Positions 1 to 5,956 of a stretch of DNA of 12,312 nt are shown here, in pieces; position 1 is the stretch's first letter, and each line of letters starts with the position of its first letter. The stretch is from contig JAYUKV010000077.1 in the NCBI GenBank assembly GCA_043764135.1, forward strand, positions 1 to 12,312, in the 5' to 3' direction. The notes under the pieces were generated by a model. That model had not been told where the DNA came from and searched no databases. It worked only from the letters and a program-made list of their open reading frames with translations. The position numbers were made by a program, and so were the translations under genes. This stretch comes from JAYUKV01 sp043764135 (GTDB lineage Bacteria; Patescibacteriota; JACMRA01).

Positions 1-267
1 AAGCGTAAATTTCATTTTGTTTACCTATTGGTAGATGTGGATATGCAGTAAATTCTGCATAGTTCTAAACTAACATATGGGAGTAGTGATGTCAAATAAG
101 TCTTAAAAATCACCCAATAAATCTCTTTCTAAATGAACAATTAGGACGATAAAATCACTTTAAATCTCTCATGCAATGCGGTGGGTAAGTTGGTTGATTT
201 ATCGAAAATATTTGTTGATTTGGAAAGAGTTCTAATAAATTAGATACCCACTTTAAGGCAGTAGCCT
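1..267. other. Left-edge region without a convincing gene
   Basis: No supported gene begins or ends here. A plus-strand frame open from the left edge stops at a TAA at 49-51, and a minus-strand frame open to the left edge begins after a TAG near 67 without any start codon. Either could be the end of a gene outside the window, but both are too short to judge. A perfect 7-bp hairpin (TATGCAG / CTGCATA, 42-61) and a distant 7-bp pairing (GTGGGTA 181-187 with TACCCAC 245-251) suggest some RNA structure. A small stem AAGGC/GCCTT (255-268) overlaps the stop codon of the VOC gene. None has a U-tract, so I do not call a terminator. Confidence 0.4.
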
Positions 268-681
268 TTAAAACTTACTTATATCCATAAAAACTGGTTC
301 AAGAATATACCCATCAGGATCTTCAACCTCATAAGAGTACATAAATTCACCAGCCACCTCCTCATTATACTTATTACTATACACTCGCCCTCCACTATTA
401 CTTGCATTTTTGCAAAAAATATCCACTTCTTCTTTTGATTCTAGTGATAGAGCATAAAGCGCGCTTACTGTTTTCTTTTGATCAACGAAGAGCTTGTTAT
501 CATTAAAATTTTTTGCAAAGTCTTCTGTTAACAACATGAAGAAAATACTATCTCCCCACATCATAGAGCTTGCGTTTTCGTTGCTAAACTGATCGTTTTT
601 TATAAATCCTATAGCTTTGTAGAATTCAGTTGATTTGGTTAGATCTTTGGTTATTAAGTTGATAAATACTTGTTTTGACAT
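268..681 (-). CDS. VOC (glyoxalase/bleomycin-resistance) family protein
   Basis: A 137-residue, single-domain protein of the vicinal-oxygen-chelate superfamily, resembling the small cytosolic 'predicted lactoylglutathione lyase' group. The opening MSKQVFINLITKDLTKS with the following FYKAIGF (about 20-26) and the closing EDPDGYILEPVFMD (120-133) are the usual first strand/helix and last strand of this fold. The frame can be extended upstream to a TTG at 708, but that TTG lies at the -10 of the promoter I see, so I take the ATG at 681. No SD precedes it. Substrate cannot be inferred: this subgroup includes isomerases, dioxygenases and antibiotic-binding proteins, and the first-strand metal-ligand position has no obvious His. 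The gene is divergent from murB and monocistronic. Confidence 0.85.
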   Translation of the reverse strand: MSKQVFINLITKDLTKSTEFYKAIGFIKNDQFSNENASSMMWGDSIFFMLLTEDFAKNFNDNKLFVDQKKTVSALYALSLESKEEVDIFCKNASNSGGRVYSNKYNEEVAGEFMYSYEVEDPDGYILEPVFMDISKF

Positions 682-700
682 AAAATATAGAGGTGGTAAA

Positions 701-729
701 CTTATCAATTATCGGTAAATTGATGTCAA
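701..729 (-). promoter_or_regulatory. Promoter of the VOC gene
   Basis: On the minus strand a perfect -35 TTGACA (729-724) is followed by a 17-nt spacer and a -10-like GATAAG (706-701, 4 of 6). This predicts a short leader of about 12 nt before the ATG at 681. It also excludes the upstream TTG at 708 as the start. Confidence 0.55.
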
Positions 730-765
730 TACATTTAGTTCATTATAAATAAACAGTTTTAATAC

Positions 766-794
766 TTGACTATCTAGTAAATATTATTTAATGT
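766..794 (+). promoter_or_regulatory. Possible promoter of murB
   Basis: TTGACT (766-771), a 17-nt spacer and TAATGT (789-794). The -35 is good and the -10 is weak (3 of 6). The same unusual -10 at the same spacing recurs before the gene at 7045. A leader of about 35 nt would contain the AAGGA at 822-826. Confidence 0.4.
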
Positions 795-835
795 AAGAAC
801 TACAAACCTTTTGCAACTATTAAGGATTTATTATA

Positions 836-1807
836 ATGAACTTTGTTTCGACTATCGACTTGGCTATGTTTTCAACTCAAGATTTAAGCAACTATACAAC
901 TACTGGAATTGGACCTGTAGTAGATTATTTCTTCCTTCCAAAGAATAAAGAAGAAGTAATTCAGGCAGTACAATATATTAAGGATAACAATCTTGAATTT
1001 TATATTTTGGGTGGCGGTTCTAATACTATCATTGATAACACAATGGATAGTAAGAAAGCTGTAATCTGTCTGCTAGAATATAAGGGTATCAAACCATTAG
1101 AAGATTATAACATTCTAGTTAGGTCTGGTACTGTACTACAAGATGTGGTTGATTATGCCTTTAATAATGAATTATCTGGTATTACAGGTCTTAACCGTAT
1201 TCCTGGAACTATTGGAGGTTCAGTAGTTGGTAATGCAGGGGCATATGGAACTGAGGTTCGTCAGACAATTGTATCTGTTACTTGCTTAGATCTAAGTGAT
1301 TTGTCTATTCAAACATTTAGTATTGATGGTTGTGAGTATGGCTATAGAGACTCAGTTTTTAAACGCAATCTCAACCTTCTTGTTTTGGATATTACCCTAA
1401 GTCTTACCAAGCCAGTTGACTATGCCTTAGAAGCTGCAAAATACGAAGAAATTTCAGAATTTAGAGATAAGATTTACCCTAAAGGTTTCAAGAGCCCTGG
1501 ATCAGTATTCAAGAATTTTCCTCAAGGCACTGTTTCTGAAGAGATTATGGCTAATATTCCACAAGAATGGGTTGTTTATAACAAGCTACCTGTCGGAAAG
1601 CTGTTAGAAGAAGTTGGATCCAAAGGGTATAACATCAATGGAGTTCGTATGAGATTGTCACATGGTAATATTATGGAGGTTTTTGCCCCAGCTACTTACC
1701 AAGACGTCGATCAATTATTAACCGAACTCAAAGCAAGAGTAAAAGATCGTTTTGGACTTACGATCGAACCTGAGATCCGTCTTGTATCTCAGTTTAGAAA
1801 GTTTTAG
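836..1807 (+). CDS. murB: UDP-N-acetylenolpyruvoylglucosamine reductase (MurB)
   Basis: MurB reduces UDP-GlcNAc-enolpyruvate to UDP-MurNAc with NADPH and FAD, the second committed step of peptidoglycan synthesis, in the cytoplasm. The protein has 323 residues. The FAD-binding domain shows ILGGGSNTII (57-66) and GLNRIPGTIGGSVVGNAGAYG (118-138). The substrate-binding domain shows YGYRDSVFK (168-176), PGSVFKN (221-227) and IEPEIRL (310-316). By alignment with E. coli MurB, the catalytic Arg, Ser and Glu correspond to R171, S223 and E313, so the active site looks intact. The start is set by an SD, AAGGA at 822-826, nine bases before the ATG. The stop is TAG. The gene stands alone, without other mur or cell-division genes in the window, and ends in a strong hairpin terminator. 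The PGS-V-FKN loop following IYPKGFK resembles CPR-type MurB (from memory). Confidence 0.96.
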   Translation: MNFVSTIDLAMFSTQDLSNYTTTGIGPVVDYFFLPKNKEEVIQAVQYIKDNNLEFYILGGGSNTIIDNTMDSKKAVICLLEYKGIKPLEDYNILVRSGTVLQDVVDYAFNNELSGITGLNRIPGTIGGSVVGNAGAYGTEVRQTIVSVTCLDLSDLSIQTFSIDGCEYGYRDSVFKRNLNLLVLDITLSLTKPVDYALEAAKYEEISEFRDKIYPKGFKSPGSVFKNFPQGTVSEEIMANIPQEWVVYNKLPVGKLLEEVGSKGYNINGVRMRLSHGNIMEVFAPATYQDVDQLLTELKARVKDRFGLTIEPEIRLVSQFRKF

Positions 1808-1836
1808 ATGCCTTTTTAGAGATCAAGTTAAACAAC

Positions 1837-1877
1837 TAACTCTCCTATTGTATAATAGGAGAGTTAATTTTATTTTG
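1837..1877. terminator. Terminator between convergent murB and NUDIX genes
   Basis: A perfect 13-bp inverted repeat (TAACTCTCCTATT, 1837-1849, and its complement, 1854-1866) closes on a GTAT loop. On the plus strand it is followed by ATTTTATTTTG, so it should terminate murB. On the minus strand the tail is poorer, but the hairpin also lies just beyond the NUDIX stop and may serve both genes. Confidence 0.85.
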
Positions 1878-1890
1878 TTAGCTCTTTAAT

Positions 1891-2352
1891 TTAAAGGCTT
1901 TTAGTTTTGGTGTGGTGTTGAACTACAGCATCTTTAAGGTAGTCAAGAAAGAATTCATATTCATGTAATTCTTCAATAGTTACCCATTTAAGTTGTTCAT
2001 GTTCAAAGCTTACTTTTGGCTCAAGCTCAGTTGCAAGTTCGAAGACTAGTCTTAACTTTCTATCTTCAATCCATGGGCAGTGATAAACGATTTCAGTAAA
2101 GAAGTCTAATTTTTCAACTTTTAAGTTTGCTTCTTCTTCTAATTCTCTAATGGCACATTCATGTGGGTCCGTTGAGTCAACTGAACCTCCTACAATATCC
2201 CATAATCCTGCTCCATCTGTGTCTTGATGAGATCTCTGCATAATTAAATATTTATTCTCAGGGTTAGTAACAATTACTGCAATTGAGAATCTATCAGCAG
2301 GGTTTACATCTTGGAATCCATGCTCTTTTATCTTGTTTTCGATAATATTCAT
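1891..2352 (-). CDS. NUDIX hydrolase
   Basis: A 153-residue NUDIX-fold pyrophosphohydrolase, expected to cleave X-linked nucleoside diphosphates with Mg2+ or Mn2+. The NUDIX box runs from GG at 55-56 to about L77. The core RELEEE (69-74) with the two metal-binding glutamates is intact. Two positions differ from the strict consensus GX5EX7REUXEEXGU: the first Glu is Asp (D62) and the Gly after the EE is Asn (N76). Residues 22-40 (FSIAVIVTNPENKYLIMQR) and W51-D52-I53 are the usual strands before the box. Substrate cannot be predicted; MutT/ADP-ribose-type activities are equally possible. The gene has no SD. Its -10 lies nine bases before the ATG, so the mRNA is probably leaderless. It diverges from the kinase-like gene, with which it shares its promoter region. 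Confidence 0.9.
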   Translation of the reverse strand: MNIIENKIKEHGFQDVNPADRFSIAVIVTNPENKYLIMQRSHQDTDGAGLWDIVGGSVDSTDPHECAIRELEEEANLKVEKLDFFTEIVYHCPWIEDRKLRLVFELATELEPKVSFEHEQLKWVTIEELHEYEFFLDYLKDAVVQHHTKTKSL

Positions 2353-2361
2353 TATTTTTTT

Positions 2362-2390
2362 ATTATAATTAAGTTTTTACATTTGATCAA
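2362..2390 (-). promoter_or_regulatory. Promoter of the NUDIX gene, apparently leaderless
   Basis: Minus strand: -35 TTGATC (2390-2385), 17-nt spacer, perfect -10 TATAAT (2367-2362). Only nine bases separate the -10 from the ATG at 2352, so transcription should start within about 0-3 bases of the start codon. The -35 lies in the palindrome TTGATCAA (2383-2390), which also supplies the -35 of the divergent gene. Confidence 0.75.
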
Positions 2391-2411
2391 GTAGCTTAAA
2401 ATTATTATAGT
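2383..2411 (+). promoter_or_regulatory. Promoter of the kinase-like gene, apparently leaderless
   Basis: Plus strand: -35 TTGATC (2383-2388), 17-nt spacer, -10 TATAGT (2406-2411). The ATG at 2420 follows after eight bases. The AGGA at 2412-2415 would look like an SD but would lie upstream of the predicted transcript start. It overlaps the NUDIX promoter in mirror image. Confidence 0.7.
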
Positions 2412-2419
2412 AGGATTAT

Positions 2420-2980
2420 ATGAATTATGAAGTGATAAGACTGATAACAGATAGTGTTAAGTTAGTTAAGTATGAAAATAGTTTATTTGTACTAAAGAAT
2501 TTTAAGACACATGAACTTAAAAATGCAACTATAAATTATATTGATAAATTAAAAGCAAATAATCTTCCAACTTTGTTATATATTAACGATATCCCAGATT
2601 CTAATGAATTATTTATTGAGTATATAAATAAAGCTTTAACCTATGATAAACATAATAAATCAGAATATATTCCCATGATTGCTGAGCAATTAAAAGCGAT
2701 TCATAGTATTGGTGTTGTTCATGGTACTTTTGAAAATAGTAATATACTCATTGGTGATAATGAGATTTATTTTATTAATCCTGATTTAATGGGTGAAAAA
2801 GAAGATGATCTTGTTAAGTTTATTAAGAATAACTACCCTATGTGTCGAGTTTTTGAGAGTTCGTTAAACAAGCAAGATTTTAATCAAAATGCGAGCTATG
2901 ATTTATTTATCAGTAAATATACAAGTAATGAATTATTCAGAATAAAATATTTTATAGTAAATTTAAGGGCAAAAAAATAA
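2420..2980 (+). CDS. Protein-kinase-fold protein with degenerate active site (likely pseudokinase)
   Basis: A 186-residue protein that follows the order of a small kinase / phosphotransferase domain. The beta-3 lysine is probably K26 (LFVLKNF), the hinge is LFIEYI (64-69), and the helix before the catalytic loop is AEQLKAIHSIGVVHG (88-102). The catalytic loop HGDxxxxN appears as HGTFENSN (101-108): the catalytic Asp is Thr103, while Asn108 is kept. The metal-binding Asp of the DFG/DFD position is Asn120 (YFINPD, 117-122). No glycine-rich loop is obvious. I infer a kinase fold without normal phosphotransfer, perhaps a nucleotide-binding or scaffolding role; it might equally be a decaying or very divergent small-molecule kinase. 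It is shorter than typical kinases, whose C-lobe alone is usually longer. Very AT-rich codons; stop TAA. Confidence 0.65.
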   Translation: MNYEVIRLITDSVKLVKYENSLFVLKNFKTHELKNATINYIDKLKANNLPTLLYINDIPDSNELFIEYINKALTYDKHNKSEYIPMIAEQLKAIHSIGVVHGTFENSNILIGDNEIYFINPDLMGEKEDDLVKFIKNNYPMCRVFESSLNKQDFNQNASYDLFISKYTSNELFRIKYFIVNLRAKK

Positions 2981-3003
2981 GCCCTAGCAAGAATTATGCT
3001 AGG
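2971..3003 (-). terminator. Terminator of the minus-strand gene at 3051
   Basis: A perfect 7-bp stem (CCTAGCA 2983-2989 with TGCTAGG 2997-3003) with a 7-nt loop. Read on the minus strand it is followed by a T-rich tract supplied by the A-run at 2971-2977, inside the last codons of the kinase-like gene. On the plus strand there is no U-tract. Confidence 0.7.
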
Positions 3004-3050
3004 ACAAAAAGGAATCTAAATCAGTTGGTTTGGAAGTTGCTTTGAAAGAA

Positions 3051-3443
3051 TTAAACCACTTTCATTCGAACTTTTTTGGCTTCGAAGATCATATTGCAAC
3101 CAATCTCTAAAAGATCACACTCTTCTTCAGAGAAGAACTCATCTTTTACCCCGCCAATCCCGACTTTCTGTGCCAACTTGGCTAAGCCAGTTGCAAGTTG
3201 GGCATTTCGATTATTTGCGATAATCTCCCGTGAGTATGTTACACTACTCATAATTTCAGTCGCCATACTCACTTTGTCGCCATGGGAGAATGGAAAAGCG
3301 TGGTACGCCTCCCTCGCTTTTCCGACTGTTTTATCCTTAACCAGGATAGTACCGTATTGACCTGGGATATTTCCCAACTCAATAACTTCGAAGGGACCTT
3401 CTTTATAAAGAAGATTGACCGTTGAATTTTCTGGAACTTTCAT
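3051..3443 (-). CDS. Uncharacterised 130-residue protein
   Basis: I recognise no family. It is a soluble-looking protein with a beta-rich first half (PFEVIELGNIPGQYGTILV, 17-35) and an apparently helical second half (about 55-125) containing two cysteines (C109, C116). There is no signal peptide or membrane segment. The gene is real by several signs: an SD AGAGGT (minus strand of 3447-3452) a few bases before the ATG, a strong upstream promoter and a downstream terminator. Its codons are less AT-rich than those of the neighbouring kinase-like gene. A 17-bp palindrome lies over the expected transcription start, so it is probably regulated by a repressor. A plus-strand ORF inside it (3076-3360) is its antisense shadow. 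Confidence 0.8.
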   Translation of the reverse strand: MKVPENSTVNLLYKEGPFEVIELGNIPGQYGTILVKDKTVGKAREAYHAFPFSHGDKVSMATEIMSSVTYSREIIANNRNAQLATGLAKLAQKVGIGGVKDEFFSEEECDLLEIGCNMIFEAKKVRMKVV

Positions 3444-3453
3444 ATTACCTCTG

Positions 3454-3500
3454 TGAATAGTATCTATTCAAATAATATCTTAAGATTAAGGTTTTGCCAA
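3454..3500 (-). promoter_or_regulatory. Promoter with a palindromic operator at the transcription start
   Basis: Minus strand: -35 TTGGCA (3500-3495), 17-nt spacer, -10 TATTAT (3477-3472). Immediately downstream is the palindrome TGAATAG-ATA-CTATTCA (3470-3454), centred near the expected +1 (about 3465). Its length, symmetry and position fit the binding site of a dimeric repressor. The SD of the gene follows directly at 3452-3447. Confidence 0.7.
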
Positions 3501-3603
3501 ATGTTATTTATACTTAAATATTATATTTAAATCGAATAAATTTTGATCTATTTAGTTATATTTTTTAATTTTATTATTTAGATTTTGAAATATTGGATAT
3601 TAC

Positions 3604-3669
3604 TTTAAGTTAACTTTTACTTGCCATAATTGAAAAAAAAATTTAAGCTAACTTTACTTGGGATAAATT
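3604..3669 (+). repeat. Two direct repeats upstream of the 3699 gene
   Basis: Copy 1 (3604-3631) and copy 2 (3642-3669) share the order TTTAAG, TAACTTT, ACTTG, ATAA, TT. They differ by one T/C change, a CC/GG change and two 1-nt indels, and the offset is 38 bp. They lie 30-95 bp before the start of the next gene, where activator sites or duplicated promoters are found. I could not read a convincing -35/-10 pair here, so the promoter may depend on a factor binding these repeats. Confidence 0.6.
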
Positions 3670-3698
3670 CTTTTCGCTCCCCGGTCTTCTAGGAGAGT

Positions 3699-4586
3699 AT
3701 GAAACACTTTAACATCACCAAAGTCAAAGAAACTTTCGTTAATCACTTTGATGGCAATCCACTGTTTGCTAGTTTGTTAAATTACTCTCTTGTAAAGCTT
3801 TCTCAAAAAGAAAGACCTTTACTGCTATTCCATAATATGGAAATAGTATGGAGTAATCTATATATTCTACAACAAATCATTTTTGTGTATGAGAAATCAA
3901 CTGAAATTGATCTTGTTGTAAAAAATAAAAAAGTCTTTTATAAGTCTCTAATAGTCGCAGTTTTAATAAGTTTGTTATCTTTTGGTTATACCTTAGATAA
4001 AGATAAAAAACTTATTGAATTACCAAGTAACAAAATAAATTCTTATTTTGAAGGTCTAAGACTTCTCAAAATGATTGATGAAAAAAACTCATTAGAGCTT
4101 GACTATGACTTGATTAAATCTGTCTTTGTCGAAGTTTCAGAGCCTTCCGGTCTTCAAACACTACTTTTCAAGTTTTTATATGAAACAAGCGTATCATTCT
4201 ATGGTGTGCCTGTTAGAACTTTTCAAGATAAACGTTTGGCTGTATCTGGAATTGTTTATTCGATTTCATTGGAACTGGAAAGACAGATTAATCGAGCGCA
4301 ATTGCTTGGAGTAAAAAACTATCACCCCTCCAATCCATTGGAATTGTTCAAAACTTCCGTTGCTAATTATTCAGCATACCTGAATCAAGAAGCAATCTTC
4401 AAAATTCGCAAAATTGTAAATAATTCCTATCTTATTGAGTTCTCTCAAGTTGGTGTGGTTCAAGATATTTTTGAGAATCACTCTTATGCGATTTTAAGAA
4501 AAGTTGATGAGCTTTCCGATAATCTCAGTATTCAACAAAAAGCTGAAATTGGTAAACGCTACCAATCTTTACTGCTAAAAAAGTAA
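3699..4586 (+). CDS. Uncharacterised 295-residue protein with one possible membrane segment
   Basis: No recognisable family. The protein has a mixed N-terminal third and one hydrophobic stretch at about 82-98 (KSLIVAVLISLLSFGYT) that could cross the membrane or be a buried helix; another hydrophobic helix lies at 54-64. The C-terminal half is mainly helical with charged residues and shows no motif I can assign. There is no N-terminal signal peptide. The start is supported by AGGAG (3691-3695) just three bases before the ATG, a slightly short spacing. The 255 bp upstream are very AT-rich and carry two direct repeats. The gene is monocistronic and ends in a clear terminator. A shorter plus-strand ORF at 4126-4314 is a shadow of this frame. 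Confidence 0.8.
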   Translation: MKHFNITKVKETFVNHFDGNPLFASLLNYSLVKLSQKERPLLLFHNMEIVWSNLYILQQIIFVYEKSTEIDLVVKNKKVFYKSLIVAVLISLLSFGYTLDKDKKLIELPSNKINSYFEGLRLLKMIDEKNSLELDYDLIKSVFVEVSEPSGLQTLLFKFLYETSVSFYGVPVRTFQDKRLAVSGIVYSISLELERQINRAQLLGVKNYHPSNPLELFKTSVANYSAYLNQEAIFKIRKIVNNSYLIEFSQVGVVQDIFENHSYAILRKVDELSDNLSIQQKAEIGKRYQSLLLKK

Positions 4587-4599
4587 AAAGCAATGTAAT

Positions 4600-4636
4600 A
4601 CCTCTCTTGTTATTTAAGAGGGGTGTTTTTTATTTT
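4600..4636 (+). terminator. Terminator of the 3699 gene
   Basis: A 9-bp stem (ACCTCTCTT 4600-4608 with AAGAGGGGT 4616-4624, one G-T pair) with a 7-nt loop, followed by GTTTTTTATTTT. This is a standard intrinsic terminator on the plus strand, 14 bases after the stop codon. Confidence 0.88.
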
Positions 4637-4641
4637 AAAAT

Positions 4642-4671
4642 TTACCCCAAAGACAAATGTCCTTGGGGTAA
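4642..4671 (-). terminator. Hairpin at the end of the 4682 gene
   Basis: A long nearly perfect inverted repeat: TTACCCCAA (4642-4650) pairs with TTGGGGTAA (4663-4671), and GACA/TGTC pair inside, separated by a single A-C mismatch. It lies 10 bases beyond the stop codon of the minus-strand gene. The minus-strand tail is ATTTTAAAAT, a weak U-tract, so it is a probable rather than a strong terminator. It is immediately next to the plus-strand terminator. Confidence 0.65.
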
Positions 4672-4681
4672 TATATCTTCT

Positions 4682-5203
4682 TTAATACGGAAGTTCAGGT
4701 TTTGTTAATTTGTACTCCTCAATCATCTCTTTGTACGCATTTACAAGAGACATCTCATAAACACTCTCGAAAAATCTTTTTCCAGAAACCATGGCGATCC
4801 ATAGTACGATTGGATAAGTGACGGGAATTAGAAATACTGATCCAATGATTTGTGGGATCGTAATCTTTTCCATGTAATTTTTCCAGTCAGAGCATTGTTT
4901 TACAGTGCCATAAAACAAGACTTGCTGAGGTTCTTTAGGACCATAAAGAAAAAGCATCTTAGGATCATAGCAAGTGATGTATTTACTACCTTCTTGTTGG
5001 TAACAAACATAAAAATCACTTAGAATATTTTCATAAAACTGTTGCTTATCGTCACCTTCAATCATTTGAATTGTGCTGTCTTTCAGTCCCTGAGTGCCAG
5101 GACCATAAGCTTCACTAAAGGCGTTATAAGAATCGTAATCTGTTGTTTTGCCACCTTGAACGACACGAAGAATAGTTTTCGTACTCACTTTAGATAAACT
5201 CAC
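4682..5203 (-). CDS. Uncharacterised 173-residue protein with one membrane segment
   Basis: No family recognised. About 110 mostly polar residues are followed by a hydrophobic segment at about 117-140 (QIIGSVFLIPVTYPIVLWIA and following), then a charged 33-residue tail. There are four cysteines (C67, C78, C104 and another by inspection uncertain), with C67/C78/C104 in the first part. No signal peptide is visible, so it could be anchored by the single C-terminal segment, with topology unknown. The start is GTG at 5203; no ATG is available until residue 47, and no SD is evident, so the exact start is uncertain (a second GTG is five codons downstream). A promoter with -35 TTGACA and an extended -10 sits at a fitting distance. 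The gene is divergent from the 5344 gene. Confidence 0.72.
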   Translation of the reverse strand: MSLSKVSTKTILRVVQGGKTTDYDSYNAFSEAYGPGTQGLKDSTIQMIEGDDKQQFYENILSDFYVCYQQEGSKYITCYDPKMLFLYGPKEPQQVLFYGTVKQCSDWKNYMEKITIPQIIGSVFLIPVTYPIVLWIAMVSGKRFFESVYEMSLVNAYKEMIEEYKLTKPELPY

Positions 5204-5228
5204 TGCTTAAAAATAGATTAGCATCTTA

Positions 5229-5257
5229 ATAGTTGCACAAATATTAGCTAATGTCAA
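5229..5257 (-). promoter_or_regulatory. Promoter of the 4682 gene with a palindrome in the spacer
   Basis: Minus strand: perfect -35 TTGACA (5257-5252), 17-nt spacer, weak -10 AACTAT (5234-5229) preceded by TGC, which makes an extended -10. The 10-bp palindrome ATTAGCTAAT (5243-5252) lies between the two elements, where a repressor would block RNA polymerase. Confidence 0.6.
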
Positions 5258-5289
5258 ATTTTAAAAAATCATAAATTGACACATAATTA

Positions 5290-5330
5290 CAATTAATCAA
5301 TCAATTATTTATCGTTTAATCGATTAATTG
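5290..5330. repeat. Inverted-repeat cluster before the 5344 gene
   Basis: CAATTAATC (5290-5298) and GATTAATTG (5322-5330) are exact inverted repeats, and a 12-bp perfect palindrome TTAATCGATTAA (5316-5327) overlaps the right arm. The half-site TTAATC/GATTAA thus occurs three times in 41 bp. It lies 14-54 bp upstream of the 5344 ATG and is likely an operator region for that gene, possibly also affecting the divergent one. Confidence 0.5.
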
Positions 5331-5343
5331 CGGGCTCAAGAAA

Positions 5344-5895
5344 ATGAAAATCATCGGTGTTTTTGATACATTTCCATTTGCAAATAATTCTGAGGTTTTA
5401 AATACCATAATAAATAATCACAATCCTTGTTACTTTTTAAACTCTGAAGAATTAATTCTTAGTCATTACAACCAAGAACATTTAGACAATGAAGCAGCCT
5501 CAGATGTGTACAAAATAAGTCATAAAGACCTATCCTCTCTCTTTCTTGAAACAACTCAAGAAGAGCTAGAATTAAACTCTACAATGATTCCTTCCTTGGT
5601 ATTTGACTCACTAGAATCAATCGCATTCAAAAATTCAGATACATTATTACTCTACGGCAGACACTATACTCCAACCGCTTTACAAAAACTGTATGACAAA
5701 TTAAATTCACATCAAATAGAGTGTAATTTTGAGATGCTGAGGGTATTAAACTTTCATAGAATAAAATACGAAGTGACTAATGAATTTGGTGACTATGAAA
5801 GAATAGATATGTTACACTGCTTTTTTCTAGAACAATCAGCTTTTACAAAACACACTAGATATCCTTGGTCCTATTATATCCCGAAAAATCTATAG
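5344..5895 (+). CDS. Uncharacterised 183-residue protein
   Basis: No family recognised. It starts MKIIGVFDTFPF and contains SLVFDSLESIAFKNSDTLLL (84-103) and a C-terminal segment rich in His, Tyr and Phe. This pattern suggests an alpha/beta soluble protein, but no nucleotide-binding or catalytic motif is clear. There is no membrane segment and no signal peptide. Codons are strongly AT-rich, like those of the kinase-like and dnaG genes. No SD is seen before the ATG (AAGAAA only) and I could not assign a confident promoter, although TTGACA occurs at 5276-5281. The AT-rich upstream region carries several TTAATC half-sites. The stop is TAG, followed by a hairpin shared with the convergent DUF5674-like gene. 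Confidence 0.75.
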   Translation: MKIIGVFDTFPFANNSEVLNTIINNHNPCYFLNSEELILSHYNQEHLDNEAASDVYKISHKDLSSLFLETTQEELELNSTMIPSLVFDSLESIAFKNSDTLLLYGRHYTPTALQKLYDKLNSHQIECNFEMLRVLNFHRIKYEVTNEFGDYERIDMLHCFFLEQSAFTKHTRYPWSYYIPKNL

Positions 5896-5907
5896 ATAAA
5901 TTAAATC

Positions 5908-5934
5908 AACACCATCAAAATATATGATGGTGTT
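5908..5934. terminator. Hairpin between convergent genes at 5344 and 5957
   Basis: A perfect 10-bp stem (AACACCATCA 5908-5917 with TGATGGTGTT 5925-5934) and a 7-nt loop. Tails on both strands are only moderately T-rich, which fits a bidirectional terminator of medium strength between two converging genes. Confidence 0.7.
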
Positions 5935-5956
5935 AATTCTTAAATTGATCTCAGTA

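Noticed and set aside
1..67. Minus-strand open stretch reading YAEFTAYPHLPIGKQNEIYA
   Set aside because: It looks protein-like, but it follows a TAG and has no start codon before the window edge, so I cannot claim a gene or a fragment.
682..708. N-terminal extension of the VOC protein from a TTG at 708
   Set aside because: It would begin at the -10 of the apparent promoter, and the family alignment starts at MSKQ (681).
3076..3360. Plus-strand 94-codon ORF
   Set aside because: Exactly antisense to the 3051 gene, which has its own SD, promoter and terminator; no start signal of its own.
3677..3695. Hairpin masking the SD of the 3699 gene (CTCC with GGAG)
   Set aside because: Only four base pairs with an 11-nt loop and no extension on either side; too weak to support a riboswitch-like control.
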